Assembly: GCA_028285545.1 (NCBI GenBank)
Contig: JANQPA010000041.1
Location: 1-64,000 of the forward strand
Origin: Saprospiraceae bacterium
Lineage (GTDB): Bacteria > Bacteroidota > Bacteroidia > Chitinophagales > Saprospiraceae
DNA length: 64,000 bases
Direction: 5' to 3'
The notes under the pieces were generated by a model that was not told where the DNA came from, searched no databases, and was given only the letters and a program-made list of their open reading frames with translations. The position numbers were made by a program, and so were the translations under genes. Shown one piece after another: positions 1 to 7,782 of the stretch (position 1 is the stretch's first letter; each line of letters starts with the position of its first letter).

Positions 1-47
1 GATAGGACAAAGCAAAAAAGTGCATTTAATATATAAACTAATTATTA

Positions 48-94
48 TGTGTAAAAAGTGTGGGTAGCGATCCGCCGCCAACACTTTTTACACA
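48..94. terminator. Stem-loop, probable terminator of an upstream gene
   Basis: Perfect 14-base arms at 48-61 and 81-94 enclose a 19-base GC-rich loop. The upstream gene lies outside the window, so its end cannot be placed. The right side of the hairpin is followed by T-rich and then A-rich sequence. It resembles the other stop-codon hairpins in this window, but no reading frame ending here can be proven. Confidence 0.5.
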
Positions 95-225
95 ACTCCT
101 TACATTTTTAAAAAAAAATATTATTCCGGTAGGGTACCTTTTCTGTTATTCGTTCCACTCAATGTATCAGCCCTTGAATTAGGTTGAGAAAATCATTCTT
201 TTTTTAAAATATAACAAGAAATCAT

Positions 226-1674
226 ATGAACACTACATTAAACTGTGCGAGTGGAACCCTTGCTGCCTATGTTCCATCTGTGGAGCGTCCCTGGGATAGT
301 AGGCGGGCCATGCATTTGCTGAGGCGTATGGCCTTTAATATTTCCCCTCAGCAATTAGAACAGGCATTAAACAGCAGTCCATCCAACCTTGTAGATTCAA
401 TTATAGATCAATGCTTAAACCAGGAACTTCCTGCACCGCCAGAATGGGCCAGTTGGACAGAGAATGATTATACAGATATTAACGTACAGCGCGAGGAACA
501 ATATAAGGAATGGTCTTGCCAGTGGATTACGGATATGATTAAAGGAGGTTTCAAAGAAAAACTTGAGTTATTCTGGAGCAATCATTTTGTTACCAAATAT
601 GAGGTCTATAATTGTACGCCACAGATGTTTCATTATCATATGGTGCTCAAAAAACATGCCTTGGGTAATTTCAAGGATTTTGTTGAAATCATGGGCAAGT
701 CTCCAGCCATGCTGGTCTTTTTAAACGGAGTACAAAATACCCGCATTGAACCTAATGAAAATTTTGCCCGCGAACTATACGAACTTTTTACCCTCGGCAG
801 AGACAATGGCTATACCCAACAAGATATTGAAGAAACAGCCAGAGCACTCACCGGCTGGGTGGGGTATTTTGCTTATTGTGGGCCAATTGGCTTTGTTCAG
901 GAATATCATGATACTGGTGAAAAAACCATATTTGGCAGGACAGGCAATTGGGGATATGGCCAGGTTTATGATATTCTTTTTGAAGAAAGGGGGGATCAGA
1001 TCGCCCAATATATATGCTCAAAAATATACCAACATTTTGTACATCCAGAAGTCGACGAATTCATTGTTTCGGAGATGGCAAAAACCTTTAAGGATAATAA
1101 TTTTGAATTAGCGCCTGTTTTTCGCCAGCTATTCAAGAGCGAGCATTTTTTCGATGATTTTATTATTGGCACCCAGGTTAAAAGTCCTATCGATACATTT
1201 ATTGGATTTATTCGGCAAGGGAATTTTAGCTATAACGAAGAATTGATTACAGGCGTATTATTTTATTCCTTTCTTATGGGTCAGCATTTATTCAATCCTA
1301 TTGATGTAGCAGGATGGCAGGGCAACAGAAATTGGGTTAACAATAATACCATAACCCTGAGGTGGCAGGCCCTGGAGTTATACCTCTACTATATCTATGA
1401 ATACACCCCGGAAGAATATAGGCAATTTATTTTGGGGCTCATAAGTGAAACTACCGATCCGGAAGAAGCCACACGGGTCATAATTGATCATATTTTGCCA
1501 AATGGTTTACAACATGATGAAGATTATCTCCGAGCCACTCAAGTCTTTAAGCATGAAATCCCTCAAAATTATTTCGATAATGATTTGTGGAATTTAAGCT
1601 GGGACACTATTCCCGCACAGGTGGCCTTACTACTTCAGCATGTCATCAAATTACCGGAATACCAATTACAATAG
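226..1674 (+). CDS. DUF1800 family protein
   Basis: A 482-residue protein of the DUF1800 family, whose biochemical role is unknown. Visible family signatures are HLLRRMAF near residue 30, the FWSNHF segment near 115, and the long NENFARELYELFTLG block around 177-190 followed by ARALTGW. The C-terminal half carries the VAGWQGNRNWV segment typical of the family. No signal peptide or T9SS tail is evident, unlike the partner gene 50 bases downstream (DUF1501). The two families are commonly adjacent in Bacteroidota and Planctomycetota, which suggests a shared function at the cell envelope; that is inference. The ATG start is clear and sits after an AT-rich leader. Confidence 0.9.
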   Translation: MNTTLNCASGTLAAYVPSVERPWDSRRAMHLLRRMAFNISPQQLEQALNSSPSNLVDSIIDQCLNQELPAPPEWASWTENDYTDINVQREEQYKEWSCQWITDMIKGGFKEKLELFWSNHFVTKYEVYNCTPQMFHYHMVLKKHALGNFKDFVEIMGKSPAMLVFLNGVQNTRIEPNENFARELYELFTLGRDNGYTQQDIEETARALTGWVGYFAYCGPIGFVQEYHDTGEKTIFGRTGNWGYGQVYDILFEERGDQIAQYICSKIYQHFVHPEVDEFIVSEMAKTFKDNNFELAPVFRQLFKSEHFFDDFIIGTQVKSPIDTFIGFIRQGNFSYNEELITGVLFYSFLMGQHLFNPIDVAGWQGNRNWVNNNTITLRWQALELYLYYIYEYTPEEYRQFILGLISETTDPEEATRVIIDHILPNGLQHDEDYLRATQVFKHEIPQNYFDNDLWNLSWDTIPAQVALLLQHVIKLPEYQLQ

Positions 1675-1727
1675 TTTGGTAAACTGATGCACTTTTATTT
1701 TCAAAACCTTTGGTAAAAACAAAAATT

Positions 1728-3362
1728 ATGTGTGATCATCATAAAAAAGAATCTCATCATCGTCCTGGTACTACCTTAAAGAATGAAAAAGCTCATAGAA
1801 AGGATCATTTGAATTGGAGTAGAAGATCATTTATGCGCAATTTGGGAATCGTTGGTGGCGTGTCGCTGTTTTTAGGCAAAACTTCTGTTTCAGCTTTAGC
1901 CAATAATCCATTGATAAAAGCCTTAAATAATGCGGATAGTGACCGAATTTTAATATTAATCAGATTAAAAGGTGGTAACGATGGACTGAACATGATTATT
2001 CCCTTATTCGATTATGGGACTTATCAGCAGCTTCGGCCAAGCATTCATATTCCGGAAAATCAAGTCATAAAATTAAATGATGCATTTGGAATTCCTTCCT
2101 ATATGTCCAGTTTGGAAAACCTTTGGAATGAGGGTCAAATGAAAGTAATCAATAGTGTAGGTTATCCAGATCAAAACCTTTCACATTTCAGGTCATCAGA
2201 TATCTGGGCTTCGGCTAGCGATTCTAATACCTTGGATACCTCGGGCTGGTTGGGTCGATATCTGGAACAAGAGCTTCCTGATTTTCTAGAAAATCCACCT
2301 GAACATCCTCCTGCAGTTCAAATTGGAGGAACTGGAAACTTGGTGTTTAACAATTCCGGAATGAACAATATGAGTATGATTGTGAATGATCCGGAGCAAT
2401 TAGCCCAAATTGCTCAAAATGGTCAGTTATACGATGTAAATGATGTACCTGATTGTTATCGAGGAGAACAGGTTGCTTATCTAAGAACTGTTGCCAACAG
2501 TACTTTCAGATATGCAGGAGTGATCTCCGAAACTTATAATGGTGCTCAAAATGATGTTGAATACAATAATAATCAACTGGAAAATCAACTATCGGTAGTT
2601 GCCAGACTGATTAAGGGAGGATTATCTTCTAAATTGTATATGGTCAGTTTGGATGGATTTGATACCCACGCTGCTCAAAACCAGATTCACCCTTATTTAT
2701 TAAATGTTTTGTCTACTGGCATTGCCCACTTTTTCGAGGATTTAAAAAAGTCGGATGATGACAAAAGAGTCTTAGCAACAACTTTCTCTGAATTTGGTCG
2801 AAGAATAGAGCAGAACGCTTCTCAGGGTACCGACCATGGAGCTGCCGCACCTGTTATGATGTTCGGACCAGGGTTGGAGGAAAATGGTTTTGTAGGCGAT
2901 GGACCCAACCTTAATGACCTGGATAATATTGGAAACCTTAAATTCAACATCGATTTCCGGCAGATTTATGCCACCATCCTAGAAAATTGGCTTTGCATTG
3001 AAAAAAGTATGGTGGATCTTATTATGGGACAATCTTTTGACAATTTGACCAGTCTTGGGCTTCAATGCAGCTCCATCACTTCTACAAATCAACCCTTAGG
3101 ACGTGCCAATATTCCATTTAGGTTGATTTCTATTGGAGAACAAATGAAAATACAATATGAACTTCCTGAGGCGATGAAAGTGAACATTCAGCTTTATAAC
3201 CTTTCAGGGCAGCTCGTCGGAAAATTATTGGATGCCTATCAATATTCGGGTAAACAAGAGCTGATTTTTCATCCAAAAAAGATGAATATAATTCCAGGAC
3301 AATATGTATGTGCCTTACAAGCAGGCAGTAACAGAACTAGTAGACGATTTAATCACTTTTAG
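1728..3362 (+). CDS. DUF1501 family protein with Tat-like signal and T9SS-like C-terminal domain
   Basis: The first in-frame ATG (1728) gives 544 residues; an upstream TTG at 1710 would add six and is less likely. A His/Lys-rich N-terminal region precedes a twin-arginine motif, SRRSFMRNLG, and a hydrophobic stretch, so export by Tat is likely. DUF1501 proteins have a sulfatase/alkaline-phosphatase-like fold. Signatures seen are KGGNDGLNMIIP, SHFRSSDIW, DGFDTHAAQ and the TDHGAAAPVMMFG block. The last 80 or so residues form a beta-rich module (NIQLYNLSGQLVG ... PGQYVCALQ) like the type A T9SS sorting domain, suggesting surface attachment or secretion. It lies 53 bases after the DUF1800 gene and is probably co-transcribed with it. 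Confidence 0.9.
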   Translation: MCDHHKKESHHRPGTTLKNEKAHRKDHLNWSRRSFMRNLGIVGGVSLFLGKTSVSALANNPLIKALNNADSDRILILIRLKGGNDGLNMIIPLFDYGTYQQLRPSIHIPENQVIKLNDAFGIPSYMSSLENLWNEGQMKVINSVGYPDQNLSHFRSSDIWASASDSNTLDTSGWLGRYLEQELPDFLENPPEHPPAVQIGGTGNLVFNNSGMNNMSMIVNDPEQLAQIAQNGQLYDVNDVPDCYRGEQVAYLRTVANSTFRYAGVISETYNGAQNDVEYNNNQLENQLSVVARLIKGGLSSKLYMVSLDGFDTHAAQNQIHPYLLNVLSTGIAHFFEDLKKSDDDKRVLATTFSEFGRRIEQNASQGTDHGAAAPVMMFGPGLEENGFVGDGPNLNDLDNIGNLKFNIDFRQIYATILENWLCIEKSMVDLIMGQSFDNLTSLGLQCSSITSTNQPLGRANIPFRLISIGEQMKIQYELPEAMKVNIQLYNLSGQLVGKLLDAYQYSGKQELIFHPKKMNIIPGQYVCALQAGSNRTSRRFNHF

Positions 3363-3859
3363 GTTCAGAAGTATCTGATTATAAACACATTGTAAAAAAT
3401 AAAATGTCAATTATTTAGTAGATTTTTGCAACAATAAAAATTCCTATCCCGTAAAAAGATTAAGATCGCACGGGACGATAAATTTTATTTTCTCGTCGAT
3501 TTATGCAAATTACGGTGGGGATAAAATAATAGGAAGATGTTAATACAACATTCTTCCTATTTTTTTTCAGTTGGGTGATTTTATCCAATTAATAAAGCTA
3601 GGATAATTCGAATAACCAATTCCAAAGCGATCATTAATGGCAAATACATAATATGTAGATTGTTTTATATTAATAGGATGCAAACTGGCCTTTAATACCC
3701 CTAAATTTTCTATAATTTTTTTTTTGATGTTATGACGATATTTTCGTAATTTCATGCCTGACTTCAAAGAAAACTGAAGTTTTCTTTTCCTCTCTTGTGA
3801 AAATTTTAGCGACCTACCAGACAAATCCAAACGCTACTGTTTATAAGCTGTAGTAAAGT
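3363..3859. other. Intergenic region with terminator; no convincing gene
   Basis: The gap contains the probable terminator at 3531-3567. A minus-strand frame from 3755 (ATG) or 3830 (TTG) down to 3567 could encode 62-87 basic residues. It has no recognisable motif, runs over a poly-T tract that is prone to frameshift, and has no promoter or partner. It could be a decayed gene end; I do not call it as a gene. Confidence 0.5.
3531..3567 (+). terminator. Rho-independent terminator after the DUF1501 gene
   Basis: AGGAAGATGTT at 3531-3541 pairs with AACATTCTTCCT at 3547-3558, with one bulge. A run of eight T follows on the plus strand. It lies 170 bases after the DUF1501 stop codon and would end the DUF1800-DUF1501 transcript. 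Confidence 0.65.
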
Positions 3860-4291
3860 ATGTTATTAAAATACACTACTATTGGTATGATACTATTCTT
3901 GTTAGCATCATGCCAGGAGGATTTGAATACACCCCCTCTAATCAGGAAGGTGCGAATATGCAGTGAGCTTGATCAAGGCATTTGTAATGAGGGAATTCCT
4001 AGTTTTTCTCCTACTACCAATACCTTTTATGTAAGCTGTCTGCTTGAACAAGTAACGGAAGAAGTGGAAGTAAGTTTTCACTGGTTTTTATATGAAGAAG
4101 GCCAAAAGAAATTGCTTGAAACTATGGTTTTAAAACCAAGGGAATTAAGTAACAAAAAGTCATCTAAATATGAACTGGTTGCTAACTTAAATAGATCCGG
4201 AGGTGCATGGCCAGCAGGGCAATATGAAGTAGAGGTAGTTTTGTCAGGATTGTATCCTTTTTCGGTAATTAAGACATTCAATATTGAATAA
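3860..4291 (+). CDS. Small lipoprotein of unknown function
   Basis: A 143-residue predicted lipoprotein. A short hydrophobic signal ends in the lipobox LLASC, so the mature protein would start at Cys18. The mature part has a second Cys-containing stretch and then beta-strand-like sequence ending in EVEVVLSGLYPFSVIKTFNIE-type strands, suggesting an immunoglobulin-like or other beta-sandwich fold. No specific family was recognised. It converges on the next gene, sharing a bidirectional terminator. Confidence 0.75.
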   Translation: MLLKYTTIGMILFLLASCQEDLNTPPLIRKVRICSELDQGICNEGIPSFSPTTNTFYVSCLLEQVTEEVEVSFHWFLYEEGQKKLLETMVLKPRELSNKKSSKYELVANLNRSGGAWPAGQYEVEVVLSGLYPFSVIKTFNIE

Positions 4292-4310
4292 AAATATATT
4301 TTGAATCTTT

Positions 4311-4356
4311 GGGTAGGCCTCCATATTAGCCCGGAAATGGCCTACCCTACTTTTTT
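4311..4356. terminator. Bidirectional terminator containing the stop of the convergent gene
   Basis: GGGTAGGCC at 4311-4319 pairs exactly with GGCCTACCC at 4339-4347, followed by a T run on the plus strand. The TAG stop codon of the minus-strand gene lies at 4342-4344, inside the right arm. It serves the lipoprotein gene on the plus strand and possibly the minus-strand gene too. Confidence 0.7.
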
Positions 4357-4704
4357 GTAGGGACAATGCCTGCAATCATTCCCGCAGCAGTAATTTTTTT
4401 TGAGGTGGTACCACTCAGTAAAAACCCATAATCCGTTTTCAATATAATAATCAATGCCTTCTACTAGATGAGTTAATTTTCCTCCGATTTTTGGAACATC
4501 ATTTTTTCTTTTACCCAATTTTATATCCTGAACTATACCTTGAATAGTAGATTGAATTTTTTCTTTAAGGCAGGAAGAACAAAGGCAACCCTTATCATCA
4601 GAAACGGGAAGAATCATTGGGTAGCTGGCACACCAGCAATTAGTTACATCTTCTGATTGGCATTCCAATGGTTTCCCACAATTCGAACAATTAATAGTAC
4701 TCAT
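4342..4704 (-). CDS. Cys-rich CWC domain fused to DUF5522
   Basis: A 120-residue cytoplasmic protein with two cysteine-rich parts. The first 50 residues (CSNCGKPLEC, NCWCASYP, GCLCSSCL) look like the Cys-rich CWC family, a probable zinc-binding module. The last 40 residues (EGIDYYIENGLWVFTEWYH, then CCGNDCRHCPY) match the DUF5522 pattern. Both families usually occur as separate small proteins that are often adjacent, so a single polypeptide is a natural fusion. Function is unknown; metal binding is inferred only from cysteine spacing. The TAG stop lies in the shared terminator stem. Confidence 0.8.
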   Translation of the reverse strand: MSTINCSNCGKPLECQSEDVTNCWCASYPMILPVSDDKGCLCSSCLKEKIQSTIQGIVQDIKLGKRKNDVPKIGGKLTHLVEGIDYYIENGLWVFTEWYHLKKNYCCGNDCRHCPYKKVG

Positions 4705-4751
4705 ACTATTTCATAACCCACCGTTTGGGGGATATGTTTTCATTGTCTGAA

Positions 4752-4802
4752 AAATAATTAGAAGCATCAGCGCCGGACCGGCGCTGATGCTTCTAATTAT
4801 TT
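4752..4802. terminator. 51-bp perfect palindrome at the end of the sigma operon
   Basis: Perfect inverted repeat with 25-base arms and a single central base (4777). The outer arms are AT-rich and the core is GC-rich (CGCCGGACCGGCG). The TAA stop of the minus-strand gene is at 4797-4799, within the arm. There is no clear U run beyond the arm, so it may act as an mRNA 3' end stabiliser as well as a terminator. Confidence 0.7.
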
Positions 4803-5942
4803 AGTTATTACCAATCTTTCTGTACGCTGACCCTGTCCATCAATAATTGTATAATAATAAACTCCTGTTTTTAATTGACTAATGTCTACATCCATATTAT
4901 AAGAGCCCAAATCCTGAAAGTCATCTACCAACACCTTAAGTACCTGTCCTTGGCGATCCCGCAACTCAATCCGGATTTGACCCGCCTGTTTAATTGTGTA
5001 TTGTAGGGTATTAATTCCTACAGCAGGGTTAGGGTAGGAACGCATTTCATTTAAAGAAATAACCTCAAGATTGTTGGTATTATCCGAATTCGGATCTAGG
5101 AGTAAGAAGTGTCCTTTGCTAATAAAACTACGCATTTCAGCTCTTCTGCCTTTCATCTTACCTTTTTGGCCCCTTTCTCCTTCAGCTCTTTTCATCCTTC
5201 TTTGCCTATCCTCAGATCTTTGTGGCCTCTCTGGCATATACTTGGAGTAAATTTCTCTAGTTTCTTCCCTCCATTGTTTTGTCTGAGGCTCGATTTCTTC
5301 CATTAAATTATTAATATCAGAATCGTATTTTTCGATTAAAGAGCCGAGTTGTTCGTGTTTGGCCTTTTCTTCTTCTGTAAAACCTTTGAAATGGCGTTTT
5401 TCACCTTTTTGCCTTCTTTCCTTCATTCTTTTCCCTACAGAGTGAAAATCGGCGCGAAGTTTTTCAATAGCTTCTTTATCCTCTGTTGATATTTTTGTTT
5501 CCAACTTAGCTCGTTGGGTTTGAAGAGTGGGTTGAATGGTATTTTCGCGATAAGTTTTGAGTTCTTTTCTTAGGCCTTCTTTATCAATGGAGGCAGCTCT
5601 ATCTTTTCTGGTTTGTTGGGCTTCTTCACGAAGTTCGGTTAGCTGAGTTTTTTGTTCTTCCGTTAATACATCACTAAGATTGGCCTGGTGTGCTTCTCGC
5701 AAGGCTATTAATTGGGTACGACGATCCGATGTTTCCATATCAGCATCTCGTAATGCTTTTAATTTGACTTTATATTCCTCATTAATTTTTTGAATGGCTT
5801 GTTCCTGTTCTGAGGTCAGGTTAAGCTCAGATTTAAACTGATGAAGTTCGTTACGTGCATGCCTCTGCTTAGAGGCTTGTGCAAAAATACTCGCACTGAT
5901 CAATACAGCAATTGCTGTAGAGATTAAACTCTTTTTTCTCAT
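4797..5942 (-). CDS. Secreted Spy/LTXXQ-like coiled-coil protein with T9SS type A sorting domain
   Basis: A 381-residue exported protein. An N-terminal signal peptide (about residues 1-22) precedes a long, highly charged helical region (25-270). Two helices resemble Spy/CpxP LTXXQ segments: LNLTSEQEQAIQKI and LTEEQKTQLTELREE. The tail after residue 290 (SLNEMRSYPNPAVG ... LKTGVYYYTI ... RLVITK) is a classic T9SS type A sorting domain, so export through the outer membrane is expected. It is the last gene of the sigma/anti-sigma operon, which fits a stress-responsive chaperone-like or metal-binding protein sent to the surface. That role is inferred from position and helix motifs. Confidence 0.85.
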   Translation of the reverse strand: MRKKSLISTAIAVLISASIFAQASKQRHARNELHQFKSELNLTSEQEQAIQKINEEYKVKLKALRDADMETSDRRTQLIALREAHQANLSDVLTEEQKTQLTELREEAQQTRKDRAASIDKEGLRKELKTYRENTIQPTLQTQRAKLETKISTEDKEAIEKLRADFHSVGKRMKERRQKGEKRHFKGFTEEEKAKHEQLGSLIEKYDSDINNLMEEIEPQTKQWREETREIYSKYMPERPQRSEDRQRRMKRAEGERGQKGKMKGRRAEMRSFISKGHFLLLDPNSDNTNNLEVISLNEMRSYPNPAVGINTLQYTIKQAGQIRIELRDRQGQVLKVLVDDFQDLGSYNMDVDISQLKTGVYYYTIIDGQGQRTERLVITK

Positions 5943-5999
5943 TTTACTTTTTTTAGATGAAATTTATAAAACGGGCACGTGCTTTATACTTAGACTCTT

Positions 6000-6419
6000 T
6001 TATTGGGCTACATTTTCCGGGCGGCGGCGCTTTTTTTTCATATTTCTATCTTTCCACTCCCTTTCCTTGTGTCTGAATCGTCGGGAAAAGGCTTCCATTT
6101 CTTCTATTTGTTTTTGGGTCATAAATGGTCTGATCTCTTTATATAGGGAATCTATAAGTTCTTTTCTTTTCTCACGAGAATCTCTACTTATTTTAGCCAT
6201 CTGTTGCGCATACTTATCAACTACAGGAGCCATCTTTGATTTTTGTTCTTCATCGGCATTAATTCTTTCAAATAGGTTCCTGCTAAAGCCCATGGCAAAT
6301 CTCATCTCTGCTACTTTTTCAATTTTTTTGCCCACCACATAACGATGAGTGAAAAAGCCAGCTAAAAAACCTACTCCCAACAAACTGGTCACAAACAGAA
6401 TTATTTTTAATGTTCTCAT
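6000..6419 (-). CDS. Membrane-anchored Spy/CnrX-like periplasmic protein
   Basis: A 139-residue protein with one N-terminal membrane segment (about 5-24) and a helical periplasmic part. It resembles the short periplasmic heavy-metal-sensor/Spy-like proteins: FERINADEEQKSKMAPVVDKY, then RKELIDSLYKEIRPFMTQKQIEEMEAF. The tail is very basic. In other systems such proteins sense misfolded protein or metal and regulate the neighbouring sigma factor. Here it sits between the anti-sigma factor (13 bases upstream) and the secreted Spy-like protein, consistent with a sensor or chaperone role. No metal-binding His/Cys cluster is visible. Confidence 0.75.
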   Translation of the reverse strand: MRTLKIILFVTSLLGVGFLAGFFTHRYVVGKKIEKVAEMRFAMGFSRNLFERINADEEQKSKMAPVVDKYAQQMAKISRDSREKRKELIDSLYKEIRPFMTQKQIEEMEAFSRRFRHKEREWKDRNMKKKRRRPENVAQ

Positions 6420-6432
6420 AAGTTGTAATCAT

Positions 6433-6840
6433 TTAATAATCAAGCAGAGAATAGGCATCTTCAGGAGAAAGGTCCTGAACACCGATAAAAGCTTCCAGGC
6501 TCAAATTCCCTTCTACATAAAAGGTTCCCAAAACAGTTAAAACCATTGCAATAACACAGGCTGCTGCTACTTTTGGGAACAATTTCACAACTGCTAACTG
6601 GAAGTTCTGAACAGGTTTTTCTACTTTACCTGATTGAATTTTACGAATTAATTGATCCGCAAAATTTTCATTTGCTTCTCTCCTTAGGCTTGCCAGGCCA
6701 GCTCTCATTTCCAGAAGGGCCTCTTTTTCCTCACGGAGTGCTTCTGAAGATGCTAAATATTGATCCAACTCTTCTTGCTCCAAAGGAGTAAGTTGATTAT
6801 CGAGAGAATAGATCAAAAGATTTAGTGCTTTTTCATTCAT
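6433..6840 (-). CDS. Membrane anti-sigma factor
   Basis: The ATG at 6840 gives 135 residues; a longer non-ATG version is unlikely. The N-terminal 90 residues are helical and acidic (SLDNQLTPLEQEELDQYL), like anti-sigma factors that lack a zinc HxxxCxxC motif. One membrane segment follows (about 90-110, VAAACVIAMVLTVLGTFYV) with a short periplasmic tail. It lies 78 bases after the ECF sigma gene, so it is the expected cognate inhibitor. Zinc ligands are not visible. Confidence 0.8.
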   Translation of the reverse strand: MNEKALNLLIYSLDNQLTPLEQEELDQYLASSEALREEKEALLEMRAGLASLRREANENFADQLIRKIQSGKVEKPVQNFQLAVVKLFPKVAAACVIAMVLTVLGTFYVEGNLSLEAFIGVQDLSPEDAYSLLDY

Positions 6841-6918
6841 AAGGCCTTTATTTATGTAAAAGATATACTTAGTTGCCAGAATCAACAAAATATATCTTGT
6901 TAGTTTGCTTTTCTATAT

Positions 6919-7461
6919 TTACATCCAGTTATTCAATATGGTTTTCAACTTTTTCTGCGCTCTTGCCAAACGAGAAGCTACCGTTCCCACTGGAAGATTC
7001 AGAATTTCTGCCGTTTCTTTCACAGAATACCCATCAATTAACCTCAATACTACTACTACCCTAAAATCAGTCTCCAGTGTATTTAGAGCTCTACGAAGTA
7101 GGTCTTTCATCTCTGCTCGTCCTGGATCTGTACTATGATCGATCAAATCTCTTGGGGAATTGTTTTTCTGTATACTGCTCAGCCAGTTCTTCTTTCTTTT
7201 TCTCTTTTTTATCTCATTTAAACTAAGATTAATGGCAATTCGGGTAAGGTAAGTACTCAAAGCAGCCTCTTCCCGAAATTTATCTAGTGAGCGATAAAAT
7301 CTGATAAAAACCTCTTGCGTGACATCTTCAATTTCTGAAGTATCCCCTAACATACCCAGAACGGTGGAACGGATTTGAGCTTCATGCTTTTGGACCAATT
7401 GTCGAAAGGCCAGCATGTTTCCTTGTCTAGATAAGGCAATAAGTTCTATGTCAGATTGCAT
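6919..7461 (-). CDS. ECF RNA polymerase sigma factor
   Basis: ATG at 7461 (MQSDIELIAL) gives 180 residues; a TTG five codons upstream is also in frame. Region 2 is visible as AFRQLVQKHE ... DVTQEVFIRFYRSLDKF and region 4 as VVVLRLIDGYSVKETAEILNLPVGTVASRLARAQKKL. It heads an operon with an anti-sigma factor, a Spy-like protein and a T9SS-exported protein. A TAnnTTTG-like box lies 40 bases upstream (7501-7508), so housekeeping transcription is plausible; autoregulation is common in the family but is not shown here. Confidence 0.93.
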   Translation of the reverse strand: MQSDIELIALSRQGNMLAFRQLVQKHEAQIRSTVLGMLGDTSEIEDVTQEVFIRFYRSLDKFREEAALSTYLTRIAINLSLNEIKKRKRKKNWLSSIQKNNSPRDLIDHSTDPGRAEMKDLLRRALNTLETDFRVVVVLRLIDGYSVKETAEILNLPVGTVASRLARAQKKLKTILNNWM

Positions 7462-7500
7462 TAAAATAGCTTTCAACTATATGGCTGTTTTATCTTTAGA

Positions 7501-7508
7501 CAAAGGTA
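7501..7508 (-). promoter_or_regulatory. Possible -7 box for the sigma operon
   Basis: On the minus strand the sequence reads TACCTTTG, an exact TAnnTTTG match to the Bacteroidota -7 consensus, 40 bases before the ATG. No TTTG -33 element is visible at the usual distance, so the match may be by chance. Confidence 0.35.
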
Positions 7509-7650
7509 AGGGGTAATTTTTTCCCGCTTTAAAAAAAAATACAGACAATTCCGGATTATGAATGAGAGGAGTCTTTTGAGATGAGTGATGAGTGATGAGT
7601 TTGAGGTAATGGGTTATTGGGGGCAGGATTACTTATTTAAGTTTTTTTTA

Positions 7651-7700
7651 GCACGCAAATTTCGCCAATTTTGCAGATAAAATTAGCGAAATCTGCGTGC
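7651..7700. repeat. REP-like palindromic repeat, copy 1
   Basis: GCACGCAAATTTCGC at 7651-7665 pairs with GCGAAATCTGCGTGC at 7686-7700 with one mismatch; an inner CAATTTT/AAAATTA pairing extends the stem. A second, clearly related copy lies at 39779-39838 in opposite orientation. The GCACGCAGAT/ATCTGCGTGC ends are shared. Confidence 0.75.
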
Positions 7701-7782
7701 CTAAGAGTTTTAAATAACAGCGTGTCTTAAAAGATAGCAAAACTATACTAAACACTCATCACTCTAAACTCGTCACTAAGAA

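Larger units (their letters stand above)
7462..7782. other. Intergenic region with REP-like element and GATGAGT repeats
   Basis: The gap between the sigma gene and proS holds no gene. It contains a REP-like palindrome (7651-7700). On one side is GAGTGATGAGTGATGAGT-type repetition (7583-7600) and on the other its inverted form, ACTCATCACT and CGTCACTAA (7753-7778). Such short phrases recur in Bacteroidota intergenic DNA. The sigma promoter candidate is at 7501-7508. Confidence 0.6.

Noticed and set aside
3567..3830. Minus-strand frame of 62-87 residues
   Set aside because: No motif, TTG or internal ATG start only, poly-T tract, and the terminator borders its end; cannot be supported.
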